Notes under the pieces: model-generated
Told to the model about the DNA's origin: nothing
Database searches by the model: none
The model's input: only the letters and a program-made list of their open reading frames with translations
Program-made: the position numbers and the translations under genes
Assembly: GCA_016946835.1 (NCBI GenBank)
Contig: JACVTC010000167.1
Location: 1 to 35,000, forward strand
DNA: 35,000 bases
Direction: 5' to 3'
Source: Neocallimastix lanati (nom. inval.)
Lineage: Eukaryota > Neocallimastigomycota > Neocallimastigomycetes > Neocallimastigales > Neocallimastigaceae
Shown: in pieces, positions 1 to 8,600 of the stretch
Layout: each line of letters starts with the position of its first letter
How positions within the stretch are numbered: the stretch's first letter is position 1

Positions 1-2475
1 AGAAGTTATAGGTTAACTAAATTAAAATCAGATATCTTAAAAGAAGAACTTACAAAGCTTATTAAGAAAGGATTGATAGAACCATCCTGTTCAGAATGGT
101 CATCTCCAGTAGTACTCATTCTAAAACACAATGGAAAGTGGCGCTTGTGCATTGACTACCGAAAAGTCAATGATATGACAGAAAAAGATTCTTATTCAGT
201 TCCATATATAGATGAAATTTTTGATAGTCTCGGAGGAGCTAAAATATTTACAACTCTTGATTTATTTTCTGGTTTTCACCAAATCTTAATGGATGAAGAA
301 AGCGTTGAAGTAACCACTTTCACTACTAAGTTTGGAAATTATCAATTTAAGGTTATGCCTTTTGGACTTACTGGAGCTCCCTCAACCTTCCAAAGAGAAA
401 TGAATAAAATTTTATTCCCTTTTATTGGTGAATTTGTTTATGTATTTATTGATGATGTTTTGATCTATTCAAAAAGTATCGAAGAACATTTAATTCATAT
501 TAAACAAGTATTAGAAGTATTTAAAGAAAACAAGTTAAAAATTAATATTGAAAAGTGCCATTTTCTTCAAACTGAAGTTGATGTATTAGGTCACAAACTT
601 ACTACTAAAGGATTAAGTCCCATGGAAAGTAAGATAACAGCTATTAAGAAGTGGGAAGCCCCTTCATCACTTCATGAATTAAGATCATTTTTAGGAGCAG
701 TGGGATATTATCGTGATTTTATTCCTAAATATGCTCAAATTACCTCACCTTTATGTAAATTATTGAAAAAGAATACCAAATATGAATGGAATAAAGAACA
801 ACAAGAAAGCTTTGAACTCCTAAAAGAAAAATTAATCAATGCACCTATTCTAAAATTTCCGTCATTTGACAAACCTTTTATCATTAGAACTGATGCTTCG
901 TATAATGGAATTGGTGGAGTTCTTTTACAAAAAGAAGAAGAAACCGGTAAGGAGCATCCAATACACTTTATAAGTAGAAGTTTAAAGAAAGCTGAAAAGA
1001 ATTATGGTATTACCGATTTAGAAGGAACCGCTTTGTTTTACTGTATGACTAAATTTAAATCTTATATTGAAGGAAATCCATTACCTACAACTATTTACAC
1101 AGATCATAAACCATTAGTTGGTTTATTTAAGAATAAAGAACCTTTGAATGCAAGGCAAACAAGATGGTGTCTAACCGCTAGTATGCTCGGAATTAATATA
1201 AAATATGAATCAGGCAAAAAGAATGTGTTAGCTGATGCTCTTTCAAGAATGAAAAGTAAGGAAGAGAGAAAGATATTATTAACAAAAATTACTAATGGAA
1301 ATAATGAAGAATTATTATCTAAAGTTATAAAGGAATTTATTAATGAAAAGTTTACTGTTATTGATGGTGAAGATTATTTTATCGACAATGGAAATTATAG
1401 AAAATTAATAACGGACGAAAATGAAAGGTTTAAATTAATTTTAGAAGCTCATAATATTGGCCACGAAGGATATTACAAAACATATCAAAGACTTAAGAAA
1501 AACTTTTATTGGAATCATATGATTAAAGATATCAAAAGAATTGTTAGTAATTGTGAAAAATGCCAGTTAAATCGTCCTCAACCATATCCAGAACCAACCG
1601 AAAACCATCCAACTAAAGTGGAGGGTCCCTTTGTGCATTTAGGATTAGATATTATAGGACCGTTACCAAAAACAAGAAATAATAATCAATATATTATAGT
1701 AACTGTTGATTACTTTACCAAATGGGTTGAAGCCGAACCCACTGAAAACATAACTTCCTCTGATATAATTAAATTTTTAATAAACGTTTTTGCAAGACAT
1801 GGTGTGCCTCAAGTTATTACTACAGATAATGGAGTCCAATTCACTTCTGATATGACTAAAATCTTTCTTGATCTTTATGATGTTTATGTAAAATTCATAG
1901 CTACCTATCACCCTGAATCCAATGGTCTCACTGAAAACCGAAATAAAGAAATTGGAAAATTACTTCGTTTATTAGGAAGGAAAAATCAAGATTGGGATGA
2001 AGTTTTACCTTCTGCTTTATGGGCACTTCGAACTACCAAAAACACAGCTACCGGACATTCTAGTTTTGAATTAGTATATGGAAGAGAAGACCAACAGCCT
2101 TATGATATAGCCATAAGAACAATTGAAAATGCAGGTAAATCGTATGATGAAATTTTAATGGAAAAATTTGTTCGTCATTATCAATGGACTAGAGAAGCAT
2201 GCGAAAATGTGAAGAATGCTAACAAGTATTGGGCAACAAGACGAGAAGAACAAATAAGTATGAAAAAAGGAAAAGAATTAAAAGCTGGTGATCTTGTTCT
2301 TGTTAGAAACTTTAGCCGCACTAAGCTAGAACCATATTACAATGGACCATTTAAAATTTTAAAAATTCAATTCAACACGGCAACCTTAATCGATCAGAAA
2401 ACTGGGAAACAACTCGATAGGAATGTTCATTTTAAAAATTTAGTAAAGTTTAACTCCGCTTACAGAGAAGCTTGA
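1..2475 (+). CDS. pol: Gypsy Pol polyprotein of E1 (RT - RNase H - integrase), 5' truncated by window edge
   Basis: The frame is open from base 1, so the coding start is outside the window; the TTG at 73 is only an internal codon. It copies element RNA to DNA and integrates it. RT: IEPSCSEWSSPVV, then CIDYRKVN, then MPFGLTGAP and catalytic FIDD (about nt 445-460). RNase H: IIRTDAS (about 885-905), DLEGTAL, YTDHKP, LADALSRM. Integrase: zinc-binding H-x3-H (AHNIGHE) with CEKC (about 1447-1565), DDE residues in LGLDIIGP, TTDNG and ESNGLTEN, and a C-terminal GPF/GPY module (EPYYNGPF, about 2330-2355). No stop or frameshift is visible in this part. One departure from E2 and E3 is LILKHNGKW where they read LVPKKNGKW, so a point change near the RT fingers is possible. 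Family membership is certain; activity is not shown. Confidence 0.95.
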   Translation, partial: RSYRLTKLKSDILKEELTKLIKKGLIEPSCSEWSSPVVLILKHNGKWRLCIDYRKVNDMTEKDSYSVPYIDEIFDSLGGAKIFTTLDLFSGFHQILMDEESVEVTTFTTKFGNYQFKVMPFGLTGAPSTFQREMNKILFPFIGEFVYVFIDDVLIYSKSIEEHLIHIKQVLEVFKENKLKINIEKCHFLQTEVDVLGHKLTTKGLSPMESKITAIKKWEAPSSLHELRSFLGAVGYYRDFIPKYAQITSPLCKLLKKNTKYEWNKEQQESFELLKEKLINAPILKFPSFDKPFIIRTDASYNGIGGVLLQKEEETGKEHPIHFISRSLKKAEKNYGITDLEGTALFYCMTKFKSYIEGNPLPTTIYTDHKPLVGLFKNKEPLNARQTRWCLTASMLGINIKYESGKKNVLADALSRMKSKEERKILLTKITNGNNEELLSKVIKEFINEKFTVIDGEDYFIDNGNYRKLITDENERFKLILEAHNIGHEGYYKTYQRLKKNFYWNHMIKDIKRIVSNCEKCQLNRPQPYPEPTENHPTKVEGPFVHLGLDIIGPLPKTRNNNQYIIVTVDYFTKWVEAEPTENITSSDIIKFLINVFARHGVPQVITTDNGVQFTSDMTKIFLDLYDVYVKFIATYHPESNGLTENRNKEIGKLLRLLGRKNQDWDEVLPSALWALRTTKNTATGHSSFELVYGREDQQPYDIAIRTIENAGKSYDEILMEKFVRHYQWTREACENVKNANKYWATRREEQISMKKGKELKAGDLVLVRNFSRTKLEPYYNGPFKILKIQFNTATLIDQKTGKQLDRNVHFKNLVKFNSAYREA

Positions 2476-2493
2476 GTCTTCGTCGGGGCATCT
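2476..2493 (+). promoter_or_regulatory. Plus-strand priming region (PPT-like) of E1
   Basis: G-run followed by CATCT directly before the 3' LTR. The same arrangement (CTTGAGTYTT, a few bases, GGGG, CATC, LTR) occurs in E2 at 9593-9614 and E3 at 32215-32235, so the block is conserved right behind pol. A polypurine tract is expected here; this one is short and ends in pyrimidines. Confidence 0.6.
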
Positions 2494-2994
2494 TGATAAG
2501 AATGTACTAAATAATGCATTCTTAATTAAATCTACGATTTATTTCTAATACATTATGTGTACATTATTATTTTTGTACTTTAATAAATTTTTAAATTCAA
2601 AGATTAAAAATTAGATCAAAAATTATATTAAACTTTATAATTTTTATATTAAATCTTATATTAATAGTAATATTTTTATATATTTAAAACTTATATTAAC
2701 AATATTAATAATAAATCTTATTTTTTTATTTTTATATTAATAATGAAAATTTGTATTAATAATATTTTTATATATTGATAATTAAAAATTTATATATTAT
2801 ATTTTAACTTTTATTATAAAATTTTATATCGAAATGTTTTATTTTATATTGAAAAATATTTTATTTTATTAAAAACCTTTATATTAGAATAGTATTTTTA
2901 TTTTTATTTGAATATTTTAACAGATTGTAATAAAAATTTTAGCCAATTAAATAAATTCTTATTAGTAATATTTTAGATATTTTTAAATAAATAA

Positions 2995-3047
<53 letters not shown>

Positions 3048-3138
3048 TTTTATTAATATTATAAATGTATTTTATTTATATTGTTATAATTAAATTTTAT
3101 ATAATTAATTATAAAAATCAATTTAAATTTAATAGTTT

Positions 3139-3174
<36 letters not shown>

Positions 3175-3265
3175 AATAAAATGTAATTTAGTGGCAAGAA
3201 CAACTTTTATGCCTTGAAAAAAAGTATAAATAGTTGTAAATTTTGCTACTAATTTTTAAATATCA
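2494..3265 (+). repeat. 3' LTR of E1
   Basis: A 772-bp AT-rich segment bounded by the inverted pentamers TGATA (2494-2498) and TATCA (3261-3265), directly after pol and the priming region. A TATA box TATAAATA lies at 3225-3232, only about 35 bp from the LTR end, so the R/U5 part would be very short. It contains A-runs at 2997-3045 and 3143-3172. The start resembles the LTR starts of E2 and E3 (AGAATG at the same distance). Its boundaries rest on the pentamers and on comparison with E2 and E3, since the 5' LTR is missing. Confidence 0.8.
2997..3045 (+). repeat. Poly(A) homopolymer, 49 bp
   Basis: Uninterrupted A-run inside the E1 LTR. A second one of 30 A lies at 3143-3172 in the same LTR. 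Confidence 0.95.
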
Positions 3266-3269
3266 TCAA

Positions 3270-3389
3270 AAAAAATAAAATAAAATAAAATAAAATAAAA
3301 TAAATTTATAAATAAAAATAATAAATAAAAAAATAAAATTTGTGTTTCTTACTTTATTTTTATTTAATTCTCTAAAACCTTAACATCAA
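3270..3389. other. Short AT-rich gap between E1 and E2
   Basis: About 120 bp of AAAAT repeats and AT-rich DNA. Nothing coding is visible. Its last four bases (TCAA, 3386-3389) are the left target duplication of E2. Confidence 0.7.
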
Positions 3390-4177
3390 TAATACAGAAT
3401 GAACAAATAATACTAATTGTGCTAGAATAATATAAATTATTCTAATCTTATAGATTATTCTATTCTATATAATTGGAACTTTCCAATATTCTTCAAATAT
3501 TACTAAATAGAAATCTTAAGTTAATAAATCACTAATTAACTTATAATTCCTTTTTGAATTATCGATCCGATTCCATTATAATGTATTAAAAATCTTTAGC
3601 CAAGAATATTGTCCTTACCCACTTAATATATTAATATTATATTTCTTTTGTATTATGTTATATTGAAAATAATCAAATTTATTTAATTAGTTATTAAAAT
3701 TTTCGTTATCAATTTAAATTTATTTTTAATTACTAAATTTAACTAAACCACAATAAAATATTCTGTATAATCTCTTTATTTTTATTTTATATATATTAGT
3801 ATTAAACTATTATTAAATAATTAATAATTCAATAATATATAACTACTATTTATAACAATAATATTATTAACTAAAATAATAATTCAATTTCAATTTAAAT
3901 GTTTTATTTATAAAAATAATTAGTAATTAGTTTATTAAAAAAATAGTTAGGCTTTACAAATTTTAATTTGATAAAAAAAAATATAAATACATGTAATTTT
4001 AGTGAAATAAAATATAATCAATAACTTACTTTTATTAAATAAATAATTATATTATTATTTTTCTTTTATAAATTTAAATAAATAAATATTGATTTTAAAA
4101 CAAATTATTTTTTTTAATGTAATTTAATTATTTGTGTTAATTATTATTATATTTCTAAAACTATATGAACCATACCA
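3390..4177 (+). repeat. 5' LTR of E2
   Basis: Starts TAATACAGAATG and ends CATACCA, matching 9615-10400 almost base for base. A TATA box TATAAATA at 3982-3989 should start transcription roughly 30 bp downstream, leaving about 160 bp of R/U5. The copy is preceded by TCAA, repeated after the 3' LTR. Confidence 0.93.
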
Positions 4178-4185
4178 TGAAAAAT

Positions 4186-4202
4186 TGGTGGAGATATCGG
4201 GG
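4186..4202 (+). promoter_or_regulatory. Primer binding site of E2
   Basis: TGGTGGAGATATCGGGG, 8 bp after the LTR end. It begins TGG, the complement of a tRNA CCA end. Exactly the same 17 bases follow the 5' LTR of E3 at 24794-24810. The primer tRNA would end CCCCGATATCTCCA-CCA, with a first acceptor strand GGAGATA. I cannot name that tRNA; it is not the tRNA-Pro in this window. Confidence 0.85.
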
Positions 4203-4684
4203 AATATAATAATAAATTAATACATTGGGGATAAAATTATAATATTAATAAATAATTTTTCTAATAAAACAAAAAATTTTTTTTTTAAAAAACAATTTTT
4301 ATATTTTTAACTAATTATTATTAATTGTTAAAAATATTAATTATTATTAAATTAAATTAATATTCGTGCATAGATTTCCGGGTTAAGTTTATCCTACATA
4401 GTAATTGGGCTAGTAGGCTCTGGACTGCTATTTTTTATATTGAAAATAGTAACCGTGGCACACGCGTGGCATGACACCTTTCAAGAGGTAAGCTGCACGT
4501 CAGACAGTGTGTACTATCAGATTGCACGATTATTATAATTTAATAAGTGATTAATAATAATAAATAATTAATAATTTTATTAGTTAAAAGATTTATTTTT
4601 TTTAATTTTTTTTATTTTTACTTTTTTATAACAATTTATACATTACGAGGTTTAGCATTCTATAGATACAATAAATTTTATTTT
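4203..4684 (+). other. Untranslated leader of E2
   Basis: Between the PBS and the gag ATG. The first 160 bp and the last 150 bp are very AT-rich. The middle (about 4366-4530) is much richer in G and C and is homologous to part of the leader of element B. A possible splice donor AG|GTAAGC lies at 4486-4493, but no splicing can be shown here. Confidence 0.75.
4371..4505 (+). ncRNA. Structured leader RNA module (E2 copy)
   Basis: Shares blocks with the B leader at 12206-12355: TTTCCGGRTTAAGTTTATC, GCTCTGGACTG, CATGACACC, AAGCTG, GTCA. Two stems are supported. Hairpin 1 is CTATTTT 4428-4434 with AAAATAG 4443-4449, loop of 8. Stem 2 is GCGTG 4464-4468 with CACGT 4496-4500, enclosing the CATGACACC block. 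In B the same places form CCTATC/GGTAGG (also loop of 8) and GCGGGA/TCCCGT, so paired bases change together. Role is unknown; packaging, translation or dimerisation are possible. Confidence 0.6.
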
Positions 4685-5602
4685 ATGAGAACATCCAGTA
4701 CTTCCAGTACTCCAACAGAGAGTACTCCAGAAAGTAAGCTTAGCTTCAGAGAATTAAAGAAAGAATTAAAAGATTTTGAAAAGCTTACTAAACAAAACCT
4801 TGACATCAACTCCTGGGCAAATGAGTTAAAGGCATGGATAAAATACCAACATATCAAGGATCCTGAAACTATTTTTACTGCTTGTATATTAACGGCTTCT
4901 GGAGAACCAAGAGAAATTATCCAAGAACTAGAAGATGGAAATGACCTTACTGAAGATGAAGATTCTGATTTCGATAGCGATAGTGAAGGAGAAGATGATG
5001 AAGAAAGTGAATCTACTACCACCTACCCAAGCCTTGATGAAATCATAAATCATCTGAAGACTTTCTATGGACTTAAAGAAGATCAAACCAACTTGTTACG
5101 AGAATTGCGTTCCATGAAAATAAAGAAGAACGAGAAAGTTAAAGATTTTAATGTCCGTTATAGATCTTTGTACCATAAATTGGATAAAAAGAGAAGAAGA
5201 AAAATTAGTGTTTTAGATTATGCAGATTCCTTAACCAATAATCCTGACGCATGGAGAAAGGTTATGCTTAAAGACAATATTTCTATTACTAAAGCATTCG
5301 CTATAGCTGAAAAAGTTGATCGTTTATCTATTAAAAATAGTACTGAATATTATGATAAGACTCGTTACAATCTCCTTAACTCTAAAAGTAATTTTAATAA
5401 GAACATTTCAAATGATTTTAACAAACCAAAAACCCACAAAAATGTATCTATAGAAAATCTCACTAACAAGATGAAAGAAATGAAAATTAGTACTTGCTGG
5501 TTTTGTAGCAATGAAGGACATACCAAACGAAACTGTCCTAAATTAAATTCTATATTGGAAAATAACCGCAAGAAGTTTTATGAAAATTATTTAAACCACT
5601 AA
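4685..5602 (+). CDS. gag: Gag nucleocapsid protein of E2
   Basis: A 305-residue protein starting at the first ATG after the leader. It should form the virus-like particle and bind the genomic RNA. Residues about 20-85 are a helical region shared with E3 Gag (FRELKKELKDFEKL here, FKDLKKELKDIEKI there). Residues about 85-110 are an acidic, disordered stretch (EDEDSDFDSDSEGEDDEESE). About 120-230 is a second conserved part (FYGLKEDQTNLLRELRSMKI, VLDYADS). Near the end is one CCHC zinc knuckle, C-W-F-C-x4-H-x4-C (residues about 271-284). The stop at 5600-5602 overlaps the pol frame, which is reached by -1 slippage at 5590-5596. No break is visible. Confidence 0.95.
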   Translation: MRTSSTSSTPTESTPESKLSFRELKKELKDFEKLTKQNLDINSWANELKAWIKYQHIKDPETIFTACILTASGEPREIIQELEDGNDLTEDEDSDFDSDSEGEDDEESESTTTYPSLDEIINHLKTFYGLKEDQTNLLRELRSMKIKKNEKVKDFNVRYRSLYHKLDKKRRRKISVLDYADSLTNNPDAWRKVMLKDNISITKAFAIAEKVDRLSIKNSTEYYDKTRYNLLNSKSNFNKNISNDFNKPKTHKNVSIENLTNKMKEMKISTCWFCSNEGHTKRNCPKLNSILENNRKKFYENYLNH

Positions 5603-5622
5603 AAGGGAGTAGAAGCACTCCC
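5590..5622 (+). promoter_or_regulatory. -1 programmed ribosomal frameshift cassette of E2
   Basis: The heptamer T TTA AAC (5590-5596) sits in the correct phase at the end of gag, three codons before its stop, and matches the UUUAAAC slippery class. After 8 nt comes a perfect stem GGGAGT 5605-5610 with ACTCCC 5617-5622, loop AGAAGC. The pol frame is open across this point and is -1 relative to gag. E3 has the equivalent at 27378-27412. Confidence 0.85.
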
Positions 5623-8600
5623 ATAGTCAAAAAAATTGCTTCAGTCTGCCATCGTCCCAAAACAGTTGACTTAAAAGAAGATGATGATTATGAAGAAATT
5701 GCTGATTTCCAAGAAGGTACTACTACGGATTATTACGAAGATTTTGATGATGAGTCGGATGGTTCCAAAGAATTGGATTACTTAGTAAACGTTATAAAGA
5801 GAAAGGCAAATCCTAAAGATGAAGAGACTAGTGACCAAAGAGGAAAGAGGGTTCACCGTAGTCTAAGAGATGATCCTAAGCCAATAGTTACTCCAGGTTT
5901 ACGAAAACAAAAAGAAAATCAATTAAGGGGAACATCGCGACCAGTCAAAAAGCCAACAACTCAATTACATCCTTCGATTATGGCTCAACCCAGAATAGAG
6001 AAAGAAAAGAGGATTGAGAAAGAGCTAAGAGATAAGGAAAGAGCTAGTACTAGTACTTCTGTGGAAAATAATAAAAATAGTAATGTTAATATTATTAATG
6101 ATGAAACTTCTCAGGAAGGAAATAATTCTAAACAAACTTTAAATAAATTAATTCAAGAAAAATCATCAGAAAAATCAACTGAAATTATGCCAACTAGAAT
6201 TCCAAAAAGAATACAAATGCAAACTGATTGTGATAGTTATGACGTGATCAAAGATTTAAACTCCAGTAATTGCAATATTACATTTGGACAATTATTGGAC
6301 GTTGCTCCAAAGATACGGTCTCAAGTATCACAAGGACTTAAATTAGAAAAGAATAATACTAAAATTTCAGGTGCAGTGGATAATATGTGTGCTACTACAA
6401 TAATAACGAACAATATAGATCATACATATAAAAGTAAACATCATGAACCACAAGAAGATGATATTGCTATGGTTGATGTAATAGTAGATGGAGTTCGTGG
6501 TAAGGCTTTAATAGATTCATGTAGCAACTTAAGTATTATCACAAAGCAATTTTTAGATAAATTACCTTATCAGTATGAACCTATAGGAGTTAGTGCAGGA
6601 CGAATACGTTTAGCAACGCTGAATGATGATTACTCAGAAGATGTGTTAATCAAAGTTCCCGTAAAAATTAATGAACTAGAACTACTTGTTACGTGTAGAA
6701 TTATAGACAAGGAGGATCCATTCTATGATATATTAATCAACCTCAAAACTCAAATTGATAACCAGTTATTTATACATCCAATTAGATATAGTCTTTGTCG
6801 ATTTAATGATCAAGGTTTAATTGAAGAAATTGCACCTATTAATAATGAATATGATGACGAAGAAAAATTATTATGTGTAATCAAAGCATTGAATCACCAA
6901 GAAGCTAAGCAACAATTGAAAACGATTGAAGGATTACCACCCATAAAATATATATATGACACAGTTTTTCAAAGTACAATTAATTCAAATTATAGAGAAG
7001 CTATTACTAAATTACTTGAAGAATATATTGATATAATTGCAACTTCTTCTGAAGAATTAACACCTTCAGATTTATCACCACACAAAATTATTCTTAAGGA
7101 AGGAGTTAAACCTATTAAACAAAAATTTTATCGACTTAGTAAATTAAAAACAGATATCTTAAAAGAAGAATTAACCAAACTCATATATAAACGATTAATT
7201 GAACCTTCATGTTCAGAATGGTCATCACCAGTAGTACTTGTGCCTAAAAAGAACGGTAAATGGGGCCTGTGTATTGACTATAGGAAAGTAAATGAAGCAA
7301 CTAAGAAGGATTCTTATTCTTTACCAAATATTGAGGAAATTTTTGATAGCTTAGATGGAGCAAAAATCTTCTCAACATTAGATCTTTATTCCGGTTATCA
7401 TCAAATATTAATGGATGATGATAGTGTTGAAATCACTACCTTTACAACTAAGTTCGGAAACTACCAATTCAAGGTAATGCCCTTCGGTTTAACAGGTGCT
7501 CCAGCTACATTCCAAAGAGAAATGAACCGTATACTATTTCCCTTAATAGGAAAATGCGTCTATAACTTTATCGATGATATTTTAATCTACTCAAGAACTG
7601 AAGAAGAACACCTAGAACATCTTAAACAAGTCTTAGAAATATTCAAGGAACATAAGTTAAAAATCAATATCGAAAAGTGTTCTTTCATGCAAACTGAAGT
7701 AGAAGTACTTGGACATAAAGTATCCTCAGAAGGTTTAAGTCCATTGGAAAACAAAGTTGAAGCTATTAAAGAATGGAAGGCTCCCTCTAACATTCATGAA
7801 CTTCGATCATTTTTAGGAGCCATTGGATATTATAGAAATTTTATTAAGGACTTTGCAAAAGTTACTGCTCCTCTCTGCACTCTATTAAGAAAAGGTATTA
7901 AGTTTGAATGGAAAAAGGAACAAGAAGAAAGTTTTAAAATTCTTAAGGAAAGATTAATCAATGCCCCAATATTAAGATTTCCTAGATTTGATAGAGAATT
8001 TATTATAAGAACAGATGCTTCCTATGATGGAATAGGCGGTGTGCTTTTACAAAAGGATGATGAAACTGGAAAGGAGCATCCGGTTCATTATATTAGTAGA
8101 AGTTTATCTAAATCGGAAAAGAATTATGGAATTACGGATCTAGAAGGTGCTGCTCTAATTTACTGTATTAATAAATTAAAATCTTATATTATGGGAAATC
8201 CTAAGCAAACTATAGTATATACAGATCATAGACCATTAATCGGATTACTTAAAAGTAAGGAACCACAAAATTCTCGTCATACTAGATGGTGTTTGACTGT
8301 CAGTATGTTAGGAATTGATTTACGATATGAAACTGGAAAGAATAATGTTGTCGCAGATGCTTTATCAAGAATGAAAAATGAAAAAGAAAAAGTTGTCTTA
8401 ACAACACAAATTATCAAGGAACAAGATGAAAACCTGCTTTCAAGAACCATTAAGGAATTTATTGAAGAAAAATTTACGACAATTGATGGTGTGGACTACT
8501 TTGTTGATGGCAATAATTATAGAAAATTAGTTACAGATACAAAAGAAAAACTTCAATTAATTTTTCAAGCACACAGTATAGGACACGAAGGCTATTACAA

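Larger units (their letters stand above)
1..3265 (+). mobile_element. Ty3/Gypsy LTR retrotransposon E1, 3' part
   Basis: The window opens inside the reverse transcriptase of a Gypsy element and runs through the end of pol (stop 2473-2475), a plus-strand priming region and a 3' LTR. Pol is of the same type as in E2 and E3 further on: order RT, RNase H, integrase, with the same motif wording, so the three are members of one clade. The 5' LTR, gag and protease lie outside the window. The LTR ends TATCA at 3265 and is followed by TCAA (3266-3269), the presumed target duplication; its left partner is out of view. Confidence 0.93.

Noticed and set aside
4366-4530. Self-cleaving ribozyme (hammerhead or HDV-like) in the leader
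   Set aside because: No CTGATGA...GAAA hammerhead core and no convincing double pseudoknot were found.
4678-5571. Minus-strand frames over E2 gag (114 and 68 aa)
   Set aside because: Shadows of gag; serine runs mirror the acidic codons of the real gene.
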